This document shows, piece after piece, positions 13,773 to 21,637 of a stretch of DNA of 64,000 nucleotides (position 1 is its first letter; every line of letters starts with the position of its first letter). The position numbers and the translations under genes were made by a program. The notes under the pieces are model-generated. The model did no database searches and was not told the origin of the DNA. It saw nothing but the letters and a program-made list of their open reading frames with translations. Origin of the DNA: Paenalicyclobacillus macrosporangiidus. GTDB taxonomy: Bacteria > Bacillota > Bacilli > Alicyclobacillales > Alicyclobacillaceae. Location: assembly GCF_900116805.1 (NCBI RefSeq), contig NZ_FPBV01000007.1:1-64000 (forward strand). Direction: 5' to 3'.

Positions 13773-15148
13773 CCGGGCCGGTGCTTCCGCCGGGCGGGCA
13801 GGGGACAGGGGTCCCGCCGGCGCGCGAGACCGCGAGCGTGCGCGGACCGGGTGCGGCGACGGAGGGCAGCCGCCAGCAGGAGATCGGGGCCGCCCGAGGC
13901 TCCCACGCCGCGCGCACCCGCCAGGCCGCGCCGGGCACGGCAGCTGACGGGGTCGGCCTGGCGCACGTGGCTCGCCTGGAGCAGGCCCTGCCGGCCGTTC
14001 TCTTGGAGCGACCGTCGTGGCTGCGCACCGAGTGGGCGTGGCGAAGACTGTTGTTCGAATCGGTCTTGGCCAGCCACACGGCCGGCGACACGGGAAGACA
14101 GGCCGAGGGGCACCAGACCGGCCAGGCGGAGGTCGCGCAACATGGCATCGAACGGTTGTGGGCGGTGCTGGCCGAACTCGTCGCTTCAACCGCACCCGAA
14201 GAGGAGGTGCGATGGCCAGGCCCGTGGACCGGTGCGGTTCCAGCGCCGGCTCGGGCACCTGGGACTGAGACGGTACCTGAGCCGGGTACCCTGCGGGGGG
14301 GCGGATCGCCATTCGAACCGGGTACAGGTCCGGTGCCGGGGTCTGAAACGGCATCCGAACCGGGTCTATCAGGGACCGGAATGGCATCTGAACGCGGTCC
14401 GGAGCCAAGAGTCGGAACGGCACCTGTGCCGGGGCCTGGAATGACGCCGGGGCCTGGAATGACGCCGGGGCCTGGAATGACGCCGGGGCCTGGAATGACG
14501 CCGGGACCTGGAACAGCGCCGGGGCCTGGAACAGCGCCGGGACCTGGAACGCCGTCGGGACCTGGAGCAACGTCGGGACCTGGAGCAACGTCGGGACCTG
14601 GAGCAACGTCGGGACCTGGAGCAACGTCGGGACCTGGAACGGCGCCGGGTTTTGGGGACGCCGTCACCGCTGGCGTCACGGACTTCGCCTCCTGGCGGAA
14701 GGAGGAGGTGTCCGCAGCCCCGGAGCGCGTCCGGCACTGGGTGTATTTACAACGGATGATGGGGGCTGTGCAATCTCCGGATGGAAGTGTCCACGGCGCG
14801 GGCCTCTTTTGGGTGCCCCTGCCTGCCTCGGGTCAGGGCACGATGACGGCCGTTCGATGGGAAGGACAGCGCCAGACCCGGTCGGGGCCCGACGGCATGA
14901 CGGTGCATCGCATTCGGTTGGGGCTGCGGGTGGCGAAGGCGCAGGTCAACGTGGAACTGGTGTGTGCGCGTCCGTCCTTGTCCGTCCGGGTTCGCGCGCC
15001 GGAACGGATGCGGCCGGCCTTGGAGGCCGCCGCAGAGCCTTTGGCCGCAGCGTTGGCGGCGACGGGATGGCGCCTGGACAGTTGGCGTGTTCTGGACCTG
15101 GAGGAGGAGCGCGATGGAGAGAAAGCGAGCGGTGGCGCTTCAGTATGA
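13769..15148 (+). CDS. FliK-like protein (YlqG type) with a collagen-like repeat linker
   Basis: A 459-residue protein in the position held by ylqG in B. subtilis, whose product resembles flagellar hook-length control protein. An N-terminal globular-looking region (about 65-150) is followed by a long Pro/Gly/Thr linker (about 150-305). The linker includes eleven perfectly phased six-residue units of the form (M/A)TPGPG or ATSGPG. The C-terminal domain (about 330-450) has the FliK-like pattern of beta strands then a helix (VNVELVCARPSLSVRVRAP, then a helix and GWRLDSWRV). The GTG start overlaps rnhB's stop (GTGA); no clear ribosome-binding site is present. It overlaps ylqH by 35 bases. Its role is unknown; a link to the adjacent FlhB-like gene is likely. 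Confidence 0.72.
   Translation: MTGPVLPPGGQGTGVPPARETASVRGPGAATEGSRQQEIGAARGSHAARTRQAAPGTAADGVGLAHVARLEQALPAVLLERPSWLRTEWAWRRLLFESVLASHTAGDTGRQAEGHQTGQAEVAQHGIERLWAVLAELVASTAPEEEVRWPGPWTGAVPAPARAPGTETVPEPGTLRGGGSPFEPGTGPVPGSETASEPGLSGTGMASERGPEPRVGTAPVPGPGMTPGPGMTPGPGMTPGPGMTPGPGTAPGPGTAPGPGTPSGPGATSGPGATSGPGATSGPGATSGPGTAPGFGDAVTAGVTDFASWRKEEVSAAPERVRHWVYLQRMMGAVQSPDGSVHGAGLFWVPLPASGQGTMTAVRWEGQRQTRSGPDGMTVHRIRLGLRVAKAQVNVELVCARPSLSVRVRAPERMRPALEAAAEPLAAALAATGWRLDSWRVLDLEEERDGEKASGGASV
14441..14638. repeat. Eleven tandem 18-bp units inside the FliK-like gene
   Basis: Eleven adjacent 18-base units begin with ATGACGCCGGGGCCTGGA and drift through ACAGCGCCGGGGCCTGGA to GCAACGTCGGGACCTGGA (four identical copies). 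All are in frame and encode six-residue Gly-Pro-Gly units. A further decayed copy lies at 14639-14656, and related but irregular PGTG-type sequence extends upstream to about 14260. Blocks of identical neighbouring copies imply recent expansion by slippage or unequal exchange. Confidence 0.92.
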
Positions 15149-15365
15149 ACAGGCGTCCGGCGCCGCGCCGCGGGTGGTGGCCAAGGGCAGCGGCGCCGTG
15201 GCCGAGGCCATCCTTCAGCGGGCGCGGGAGGCGGGTGTGCCCGTCCACGAGGATGCCGGGTTGACCGAGGCGTTGATGGCGGTCGAGGTGGACGCGGTGA
15301 TCCCAGAAGAATTGTACATCGTCGTCGCACAGGTGTTGGCCGCAGTGTATCGGGCGGCCCGCTGA
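15114..15365 (+). CDS. FlhB C-terminal-domain homologue (YlqH type)
   Basis: An 83-residue soluble protein equivalent to B. subtilis YlqH. It aligns with the part of FlhB lying just after the autocleavage site. AVALQYEQ corresponds to AVALRYDP of the FlhB encoded at 43821-44915, and APRVVAKG, GVPV, EVDAVIPEELY and VAQVLAAVYR match the same blocks in that protein. It has no membrane segments and lacks the NPTH cleavage motif, so it resembles a preformed FlhB C-terminal fragment. The ATG at 15114 lies after GGAGGAG within the end of the FliK-like gene. Its function is unknown; the pairing suggests interaction with that protein. Confidence 0.85.
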   Translation: MERKRAVALQYEQASGAAPRVVAKGSGAVAEAILQRAREAGVPVHEDAGLTEALMAVEVDAVIPEELYIVVAQVLAAVYRAAR

Positions 15366-15387
15366 CCGGTCAAGCGGAGGTTCAGCG

Positions 15388-15768
15388 GTGACCCGGCGGG
15401 CTTTGGGGCGTTTCGGCGAGCGGTTCGCAGCCGAGTACCTGGAACGGGCCCTCGGCTGGCGCGTGGAGCGGAAAAATTGGCGGTGCCGCTGGGGCGAGTT
15501 GGATCTGGTCGCACGGACGCCCAGTGGCGTTCTGGTGATTGTGGAGGTGCGGACGCGCCGAACGGATGGGTATGGAGCGGCACTGGAGTCCGTCACGGCG
15601 GGCAAACGCGCGCGGTTGGCCCGCCTCACCCGCCGCCTGTTGGCGGACTGGACGGGGCCTGCCCCCGCCGTCGTGCGCGTGGACGTGATTGGATTGACGG
15701 TGCGTGGACGGCGGGTGGTCGCGATGGAACACATCCGCGGCGCCATCGAATCCGTCTGCGACGAATGA
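15388..15768 (+). CDS. yraN: YraN family (UPF0102) endonuclease-like protein
   Basis: A 126-residue protein of the YraN/UPF0102 family with a restriction-endonuclease-like fold. The order GRFGERFAAEYLE, WGELDLVART and VIVEVRTRRTDGYG matches the family, including the acidic residues of the putative PD-(D/E)xK site; an arginine in the last motif is also seen in E. coli YraN. Length is normal (about 115-130). The GTG start lies eight or so bases after GGAGG. Nuclease activity is plausible but function in vivo is unsettled. In several bacteria yraN neighbours comM or rnhB, as here. Confidence 0.9.
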   Translation: MTRRALGRFGERFAAEYLERALGWRVERKNWRCRWGELDLVARTPSGVLVIVEVRTRRTDGYGAALESVTAGKRARLARLTRRLLADWTGPAPAVVRVDVIGLTVRGRRVVAMEHIRGAIESVCDE

Positions 15769-15773
15769 GGACG

Positions 15774-17249
15774 TTATCGGTGCACGGGCAGTCCTGGGCT
15801 GCGCAACGCAATCGCTTCATCCACATGGGCCGGCTGAACGCTGTCCAGTCCTTCCATCACGCTGAGCGTCCGGGCCAGGCGCGCCACGGCGAGGGTGCCG
15901 CGCCGGGACAGGGGAAGACGCGTCGCGGCGAGGTGCAGCCGGCTCCGGGCGGCGGCTGTGAAGTCCCCGGGGTGCAGGTCTCCTTGTGCGCCGCGGGTTC
16001 GGTCCGCCAGCGCCATGCGGGCGTTGGCTACGGCCGCCCGCAGTTCGGCGGAGGTCACGCGCCGGGCACTGTCGTCGTGCGCCTGATTGAGGGCGGGGCG
16101 GACAGGGACGACCATATCGATGCGGTCCAGCAGCGGACCCGACAGATGGCTCCAGTACCGAAGGATGGCCGCTTCCGGGCACGTGCACGTCCCGAATCCG
16201 CTCTGGCCGCAGGGGCAAGGATTGAGCGTGCCCGCCAGGAGAAACGAAGCGGGGTACGTGACGGAGCGGCCCCCGCGCGTGAGCCGGACTTCCCGCTGCA
16301 CCAATGGTTCGCGCAGCGCATCCAGGGCGGCGCGGCGAAATTCGAGCACCTCGTCCAGGACGAGCACGCCGCGATGTGCCAGCGTGACCTCGCCGGGCGC
16401 AGGCGGTGTGCCGCCCCCAATCAGGCCCGCCTGTCCGATGGTGTGATGCGGCATCCGCATCGGCGGGCGCAGGGTCGGCGGGCGGGGGCTTCCTGCTGCC
16501 TGGTGGATCGCGTGCACCTCCAAGGCTTCGTTGGGCGCGAGGTCAGGCAGGAGCGTCTGCAGGCGCTCGGCGAGCATCGTCTTGCCGCAACCGGGCGGCC
16601 CGACAAGCAGGATGGGATGATGGCCAGCGGCGGCCAGCGTGAGGGCTCGTTTCACGTCGTCCAGGCCCATGACTTCCACGAGGTCCACGTCCGCTTGCGC
16701 GGTGACGATGGGCGGCGGGGCGAACGGTCGGCGAAGGTGTCCGTGTGTCCGCAGGTCGTGGATGAGGTCGCGAAGATGCGCGTACGTGTGCCAGGTGAGA
16801 CGCGGGATGGGCACGCATGAACCGGTCTGGGCGGAGGCGATGGCCACGCTGTGCACGCCGGCGGCGGCGAGGCCGATGGCCAGATTCACCGCCTCCGGGA
16901 CGGGTGCCAACCCCCCGGACAGACTCAGTTCGGCGGCAAACCCGATGGCCTCCCCGGATGCGGGCAGCCCGCCGGCGGCGCGCAGGATGGCGACGGCGAT
17001 GGCGAGGTCCAGACCGGCCCCCCGTTTGCGCACGTTGGCCGGAGAGAGATTGACCGTGATGCGGTTGTTCGGGAACTCCAGCCCGGAGTTGCGGATGGCC
17101 GACCGGATACGGAGCTTGGACTCGTTGACCGCGGAATCCGGCAGCCCGACGATGTGAAATTGCGGCAAGCCGCGGCCGACGTCCGCCTCCACGGTGACCA
17201 CCGACGCGCTGATCCCGTCCAAGACCGCTCCTACAGCGGATCCCAACAC
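15774..17249 (-). CDS. comM: YifB/ComM family Mg-chelatase-like AAA+ ATPase
   Basis: A 491-residue ComM/YifB protein, a hexameric helicase promoting branch migration during natural transformation in species where it has been tested. An N-terminal Lon-protease-like domain (about 1-165, with FHIVGLPDSAVNESKLRIRS split by its conserved turns) precedes the AAA+ module with Walker A GPPGCGKT near residue 218, Walker B VLVLDEVLEF and a zinc-knuckle-like CPCGQSGFGTCTC. The C-terminal ComM domain follows. The start is GTG, ten bases after GGGGAG. Encoded opposite to all neighbours; it ends 5 bases from yraN. Own promoter at 17301-17328. Confidence 0.92.
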   Translation of the reverse strand: MLGSAVGAVLDGISASVVTVEADVGRGLPQFHIVGLPDSAVNESKLRIRSAIRNSGLEFPNNRITVNLSPANVRKRGAGLDLAIAVAILRAAGGLPASGEAIGFAAELSLSGGLAPVPEAVNLAIGLAAAGVHSVAIASAQTGSCVPIPRLTWHTYAHLRDLIHDLRTHGHLRRPFAPPPIVTAQADVDLVEVMGLDDVKRALTLAAAGHHPILLVGPPGCGKTMLAERLQTLLPDLAPNEALEVHAIHQAAGSPRPPTLRPPMRMPHHTIGQAGLIGGGTPPAPGEVTLAHRGVLVLDEVLEFRRAALDALREPLVQREVRLTRGGRSVTYPASFLLAGTLNPCPCGQSGFGTCTCPEAAILRYWSHLSGPLLDRIDMVVPVRPALNQAHDDSARRVTSAELRAAVANARMALADRTRGAQGDLHPGDFTAAARSRLHLAATRLPLSRRGTLAVARLARTLSVMEGLDSVQPAHVDEAIALRSPGLPVHR

Positions 17250-17300
17250 CGGGCATCTCCCCTTGTCCGTTCAGTTGATATGGCGTTCCGCATAGGTTGT

Positions 17301-17328
17301 TATATATCCGCGCATGCACGCGCGTCCA
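17301..17328 (-). promoter_or_regulatory. Candidate promoter for comM
   Basis: On the minus strand TGGACG (17328-17323) and TATATA (17306-17301) are separated by 16 bases. The spacer contains the near-palindrome GCGCGTGCATGCGC. An inverted repeat ATTCT-GAAT-AGAAT lies just upstream near 17332-17345, in the region shared with the divergent membrane-protein gene. Confidence 0.45.
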
Positions 17329-17411
17329 TGGTATTCTGAATAGAATGAGTAGATCTTGCGAACTCTGGGCCGCCACGGTACCATCGTAGACAAACGGGTG
17401 AGGGGTTGTGA

Positions 17412-17807
17412 GTGGTGCAGGGACAAAACGGGAGACCGCAAAACACCAAGCTTCCCGGCCGGGCGCCGCAACCGGCGAGGGTCATCAGCATGCGGGCGTG
17501 GAAGACGCGAAAGCGCCTGCATCATCTGCGTGGCATGCGCAGTTGGCCACAGTGGGGGATGGTCGCGTGCGCGTTGGCGCTGGCGGTCGCTTCGGCGGTC
17601 GCGGCGGTGGCCAGCTGCATCCCGTTTCGATGGCAGGGTGAGTGCGTCATCTGGACGTGGGTGCTGGCGCTCGTCGGGAGCGTCCTGGCGCTGGTCATGC
17701 ACGTCCTGCGGGATCGCTGGGCCATTCGTTTGTTGTCCGTGTACGCGTTGTGCATGACGTTCTCCTTCGTCGCCGGCGCAGTGACCCTGTGGGCGCGCGG
17801 ACACTGA
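17412..17807 (+). CDS. Hypothetical small membrane protein
   Basis: A protein of up to 131 residues with three predicted membrane segments (WGMVACALALAVASAVAAV, then VIWTWVLALVGSVLALVMHVL shortened at its ends, and a C-terminal SVYALCMTFSFVAGAVTLW) and a basic N-terminal tail. No family is recognised. Start choice is uncertain: tandem GTG codons at 17412 follow AGGGG, while an in-frame ATG 26 codons later would give a 105-residue protein. It is divergent from comM and precedes sucC with its own hairpin, so it probably forms a single-gene unit. The function is unknown. Confidence 0.55.
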   Translation: MVQGQNGRPQNTKLPGRAPQPARVISMRAWKTRKRLHHLRGMRSWPQWGMVACALALAVASAVAAVASCIPFRWQGECVIWTWVLALVGSVLALVMHVLRDRWAIRLLSVYALCMTFSFVAGAVTLWARGH

Positions 17808-17829
17808 CCCAATTTGCCCCGGCTTACCC

Positions 17830-17858
17830 TGCATCCCCGGTGTGAGACCGGGGATGCA
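17830..17858. terminator. Long perfect hairpin, possible terminator
   Basis: TGCATCCCCGGT and ACCGGGGATGCA form a perfect 12-bp stem with a GTGAG loop. Only a short ATTT follows on the plus strand, so it is not a classic T-tract terminator. It sits 22 bases after the membrane-protein gene and 13 bases before the sucC promoter. Confidence 0.5.
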
Positions 17859-17870
17859 AGCATTTCCGAG

Positions 17871-17899
17871 TTGTAAATCGAACGCCCGTATTTTATCTT
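17871..17899 (+). promoter_or_regulatory. Candidate sigma-A promoter for sucCD
   Basis: TTGTAA at 17871-17876 and TATCTT at 17894-17899 have a 17-base spacer. It would give a 5' leader of about 140 bases before sucC, in which nothing further was recognised beyond a GGAGG ribosome-binding site. Confidence 0.4.
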
Positions 17900-18046
17900 A
17901 GAAAAGGATTGGACATCGAGATCGCGTTTCGCCGGCCGAACCCGAGTTGGCGGCGAAGACGACCCGGTGTTGCCTTTTTTGTGTTGTCGTGCTCCGCGGG
18001 ATCGCGGTGACGCAATGCAACCACCTGGACGTAAGGAGGACTCGCC

Positions 18047-19201
18047 ATGAACATCCATGAGTACCAGGCGAAGGCGGTGCTCGCCAGCTATGGGGTCGCC
18101 GTGCCGCAGGGTAAGGTGGCGTTTACCGTGGAAGAGGCCGTGGAGGCCGCAAAGGAGCTGGGCGGCAAGGCGGTTGTGAAGGCCCAGATTCACGCCGGGG
18201 GCCGCGGCAAGGCGGGCGGTGTGAAGCTTGCCAAGTCGTTGCAGGAAGTGGAACAGCATGCCCGCGAATTGCTCGGCAAGACGCTCGTCACGCATCAGAC
18301 CGGCCCGGAGGGCAAGGTCGTCAAGCGGCTGTTGATTGAGCAGTTGTCCAACATCCAGAAGGAGTACTACATAGGCCTGGTGGTGGACCGGAACACCGGC
18401 CGCGTGGTGATGATGGCTTCCGGTGAGGGCGGCATGGAAATCGAGGAAGTGGCCGCGAAGACGCCGGAGAAGATCTTCCGCGCCACGATTGACCCGGCGG
18501 TCGGCCTGCTCCCGTACCAGGCTCGGCAGCTCGCCTACAGCATCGGGATCCCCAACGAACTGGTGAAGAAGGCCGCGCAGTTCATGACGGCGCTCTATCA
18601 CTGCTTTGTCGACAAAGACTGCTCCGTCGCGGAAATCAACCCGCTGGTCGTCACCGCCGAGGGCGATGTCATGGCGCTCGACGCGAAGCTCAACTTCGAC
18701 GACAACGCCCTGTACCGCCATCCTGAGATCCTCGAGTTGCGGGATCTGGACGAAGAGGATCCGAAGGAGATTGAGGCGTCCAAGTACGGCCTGAACTACA
18801 TCGCCCTCGATGGCAACATCGGATGCATGGTGAACGGCGCCGGCCTCGCGATGGCGACGATGGACACCATCAAGTACTACGGAGGGGAGCCGGCCAACTT
18901 CCTCGACGTCGGCGGCGGCGCATCCGAGGAGAAGGTGACCGAGGCGTTCAAGATCATCCTCTCGGATCCCAAGGTGAAGGGGATTTTGGTCAACATCTTT
19001 GGCGGCATCATGAAGTGCGACGTGATTGCGAGCGGCGTGGTGGCGGCGGCCCGCCAGGTGGGCTTGGACAAGCCGCTGGTCGTGCGCTTGGAGGGTACGA
19101 ATGTCGAGCAGGGCAAGAAGATCCTCAACGAGTCCGGCCTAAACATCATCGCGGCCGACTCGCTCGCGGACGCGGCGCAGCGGATCGTCAGCCTGGTCTG
19201 A
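18047..19201 (+). CDS. sucC: Succinyl-CoA synthetase beta subunit (ADP-forming)
   Basis: A 384-residue SucC, the nucleotide-binding and specificity subunit of succinate-CoA ligase, which converts succinyl-CoA to succinate with substrate-level ATP or GTP formation in the citrate cycle. It opens [17 protein letters not shown]. The ATP-grasp domain is seen in [20 protein letters not shown], split by its glycine turn, and the C-terminal CoA-ligase domain ends with [15 protein letters not shown] and [15 protein letters not shown]. Length equals the family norm (about 386). The start follows AAGGAGG by eight bases. sucD follows after 112 bases. Confidence 0.97.
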   Translation: MNIHEYQAKAVLASYGVAVPQGKVAFTVEEAVEAAKELGGKAVVKAQIHAGGRGKAGGVKLAKSLQEVEQHARELLGKTLVTHQTGPEGKVVKRLLIEQLSNIQKEYYIGLVVDRNTGRVVMMASGEGGMEIEEVAAKTPEKIFRATIDPAVGLLPYQARQLAYSIGIPNELVKKAAQFMTALYHCFVDKDCSVAEINPLVVTAEGDVMALDAKLNFDDNALYRHPEILELRDLDEEDPKEIEASKYGLNYIALDGNIGCMVNGAGLAMATMDTIKYYGGEPANFLDVGGGASEEKVTEAFKIILSDPKVKGILVNIFGGIMKCDVIASGVVAAARQVGLDKPLVVRLEGTNVEQGKKILNESGLNIIAADSLADAAQRIVSLV

Positions 19202-19313
19202 GCGAACCGCGGAGGAGAGGAAGGGCGCCACGTCGCAGCAACGGGGCGCCCGGAGGCGATCGGGATCGACAAGTACGGCCGGAATTCCCGGCGCGGACAA
19301 GGAGAGAGTGCCG

Positions 19314-20216
19314 ATGAGCATTTTGGTCAACAAGGACACGCGCGTCATTACACAGGGCATCACCGGGTCCGCCGGTTTGTTCCATACCCGTCAGGCGATT
19401 GAGTACGGCACGAACGTGGTCGGCGGCACCTCCCCCGGCAAGGGCGGAACCAAAGTGGAGGGCGTCCCGGTGTTCAACACGGTTGCGGAAGCGGTGAAGG
19501 AGACCGGGGCGAATGTGTCGGTGATCTACATTCCGGCAGCGGGCGCGGCCGACGCCATCATGGAGGCGGTCGACGCCGAGTTGGACCTGGTCATCTGCAT
19601 CACGGAGGGCATCCCGGTCCTCGACATGGTCAAGGTCAAGCGTTTCATGGAAGGCCGGCACACCCGGCTCATCGGCCCCAACTGCCCCGGGGTCATCACG
19701 CCGGGCGAATGTAAGATCGGCATCATGCCAGGGTACATCCACACCCCCGGGAAGGTCGGGGTGGTCTCGCGCAGCGGCACCTTGACGTACGAGGCGGTGT
19801 ATCAGCTGACGAACCTGGGACTGGGCCAGTCAACCGCGGTCGGCATCGGCGGCGACCCGGTGAAGGGAACCGAGTTTATCGACGTGCTGAAGATGTTCAA
19901 CGAGGATCCCGATACCGAGGCGGTCATCATGATCGGGGAGATCGGCGGCACCGCGGAAGAGCAGGCTGCGGAATGGATCCGGGACCACATGACCAAGCCT
20001 GTCGTGGGATTCGTCGCCGGGGCGACGGCACCTCCGGGACGGCGCATGGGGCACGCGGGCGCCATCATCTCCGGCGGCAGCGGCACGGCTGCATCGAAGA
20101 TCGCGAAAATGGAGGAATGCGGCATCCGCGTCGCGCCCACCCCGTCGGAGATGGGGTCGACCCTGTACAAGGTGCTGGAGGAGCGCGGGCTGTTGGAGCG
20201 CTGCAAGGTGAAGTGA
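19314..20216 (+). CDS. sucD: Succinyl-CoA synthetase alpha subunit
   Basis: A 300-residue SucD, which binds CoA and carries the phosphohistidine intermediate of succinate-CoA ligase. [21 protein letters not shown], split after the CoA-binding loop, marks the N-terminal Rossmann domain. [18 protein letters not shown] contains the active-site histidine at about residue 247. The ATG at 19314 is preferred over a GTG at 19308 because AAGGAGAG lies seven bases before it. The preceding 112-base spacer holds a GGGCGCC / GGCGCCC inverted repeat (about 19224-19252) that may be a processing or pausing hairpin. A strong terminator follows the gene. Confidence 0.97.
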   Translation: MSILVNKDTRVITQGITGSAGLFHTRQAIEYGTNVVGGTSPGKGGTKVEGVPVFNTVAEAVKETGANVSVIYIPAAGAADAIMEAVDAELDLVICITEGIPVLDMVKVKRFMEGRHTRLIGPNCPGVITPGECKIGIMPGYIHTPGKVGVVSRSGTLTYEAVYQLTNLGLGQSTAVGIGGDPVKGTEFIDVLKMFNEDPDTEAVIMIGEIGGTAEEQAAEWIRDHMTKPVVGFVAGATAPPGRRMGHAGAIISGGSGTAASKIAKMEECGIRVAPTPSEMGSTLYKVLEERGLLERCKVK

Positions 20217-20242
20217 ACCGTCCTTCTTGAACGTGGGCCGAC

Positions 20243-20283
20243 ACCGCGGCGGGTGCGCCTCCTGGCGCCGCCGCGGTTTTTTT
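20243..20283 (+). terminator. Intrinsic terminator of sucCD
   Basis: A perfect 10-bp stem ACCGCGGCGG / CCGCCGCGGT (20243-20252 and 20268-20277) is followed by a run of T to 20283. Confidence 0.88.
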
Positions 20284-20420
20284 ATCTCCACCCCGGGGCC
20301 GCAAGTCCGTTGCGGCGAGCCGCGCGCGATTGGGTTTTCCATGGTGAACGTCCTCGTCTAGCCGGAGTGGCGTGGGAAGCCGATCCCGCCGACAATGGAG
20401 GGCGAGGAGGTGCCAGGCGC

Positions 20421-21494
20421 ATGGACGAGCGCACCGCTTGGACCACGTTGGCTGCCTGCCCGGGCCTGGAGCCGTCGAGTCTGCGCCGCCTGGCGGACGG
20501 GTTCGGTGGGGCGCTGCAGGTGCTGGAGGCGGGGCCGGAGCAGATTCGTGCCGCCGCCTTCGTCCGTCCGCGCACCGCGTCAGGGGTGTGCGACTGGCTG
20601 GCACGGATCCGCGGGAAGGATGTGGAATCTGCGCTTGCGCGTCGCGGGATCCGTTGTCTGGTACAGGGGGACCCCGGGTATCCGGCGCCTCTGTCCGACC
20701 TGGCCGATCCCCCGCGGGTACTTTTCACAAAGGGGGACATCCCGGTTCCGTGGCCGCGGTCCATCGGCGTGGTCGGGACGCGCAGGGCGACGGCGTACGC
20801 GCTCGAGGCGGCGCAGTGGGTGGCGGAGACGCTGGCGGGAGCGGGGTGGAACGTGGTGTCCGGGCTGGCCCTGGGGATTGACGGGCAAGCCCACCGGGCG
20901 GCGCTGGCGGCGGGCCGCACCACCGCGGTGCTCGGGTGTGGCGTGGACGTGTGTTATCCGGCCCAGCACCAACGTCTCTATGAACAGGTGGTGGCCTCTG
21001 GTCTCGTCATCAGCGAATATCCGCCCGGGATGCCGGTCGCCCGACACCACTTTCCGGAGCGAAACCGCATCATCGCCGCCCTGTCCGAAGCCATCGTCGT
21101 GATCCAGGCCGGCGAGCGCAGCGGTGCACTCGTCACCGTCGACCTGGCGCTTGAGTTGGGACGCGACGTGTACGTGGTTCCCGGTCCCATCACGTCCCTG
21201 CTGTTCCGGGGGTCCAACCGGCTGCTGCAGCAAGGGGCGCAGCCGCTGGTCGATCCGCTGGACCTCATCCAGGAACGGGGCGGCGAACGGCGGCCAGCCG
21301 CAGCCGCCGCGCCGGTCCCGGAGCGCTGGCGGCCATTGTACGAGGCGTTGGCAGAAGGGGCGAGTCCTGCCGCCCTCGCGGAATGGCTGCAGGTGCCACT
21401 CGGGCAGGTGTACGCTGGCCTCTTGGAGCTCGAGTTGGCGGGGGTGGTGGAGAAGCGGCCCGGTGGAGGATACCGGCGGGTGCACCGTGCGTAA
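20421..21494 (+). CDS. dprA: DNA-processing protein DprA
   Basis: A 357-residue DprA (Smf), which loads RecA on incoming single-stranded DNA during natural transformation. An N-terminal SAM-like helical region (about 5-60) is followed by the Rossmann core with [46 protein letters not shown] and the conserved [21 protein letters not shown], split across residues 215-240. A C-terminal winged-helix-like domain (DML1 type) covers roughly 300-355. The ATG at 20421 lies ten bases after GAGGAGG. comM, another transformation factor, is also in this window, though no uptake genes are. Confidence 0.95.
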   Translation: MDERTAWTTLAACPGLEPSSLRRLADGFGGALQVLEAGPEQIRAAAFVRPRTASGVCDWLARIRGKDVESALARRGIRCLVQGDPGYPAPLSDLADPPRVLFTKGDIPVPWPRSIGVVGTRRATAYALEAAQWVAETLAGAGWNVVSGLALGIDGQAHRAALAAGRTTAVLGCGVDVCYPAQHQRLYEQVVASGLVISEYPPGMPVARHHFPERNRIIAALSEAIVVIQAGERSGALVTVDLALELGRDVYVVPGPITSLLFRGSNRLLQQGAQPLVDPLDLIQERGGERRPAAAAAPVPERWRPLYEALAEGASPAALAEWLQVPLGQVYAGLLELELAGVVEKRPGGGYRRVHRA

Positions 21495-21518
21495 GAGCCG
21501 GCGGCCGGCGGGTGTCGT

Positions 21519-21548
21519 TTGCAAATGAAGCAGGCCCGGTGATAATAT
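21519..21548 (+). promoter_or_regulatory. Candidate promoter for topA
   Basis: TTGCAA at 21519-21524 and TAATAT at 21543-21548 are separated by 18 bases. The transcript would start about 80 bases upstream of the TTG start codon of topA. Confidence 0.45.
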
Positions 21549-21637
21549 GGATAGAACTGTGCGGGGTCCCCACCCGGATCGCGCCTGTACGGGCGGTCGC
21601 CGCCTATCGGCTGTCGGGAACCGAGGGAGGTAACACG

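Noticed and set aside
14441-14638. Possible CRISPR array
   Set aside because: The units are contiguous 18-mers without spacers, are in frame with a coding sequence, and no cas genes are present.
15388-15768. YraN considered catalytically dead because the expected lysine is arginine
   Set aside because: E. coli YraN also carries arginine at this position, so it is a normal family variant.
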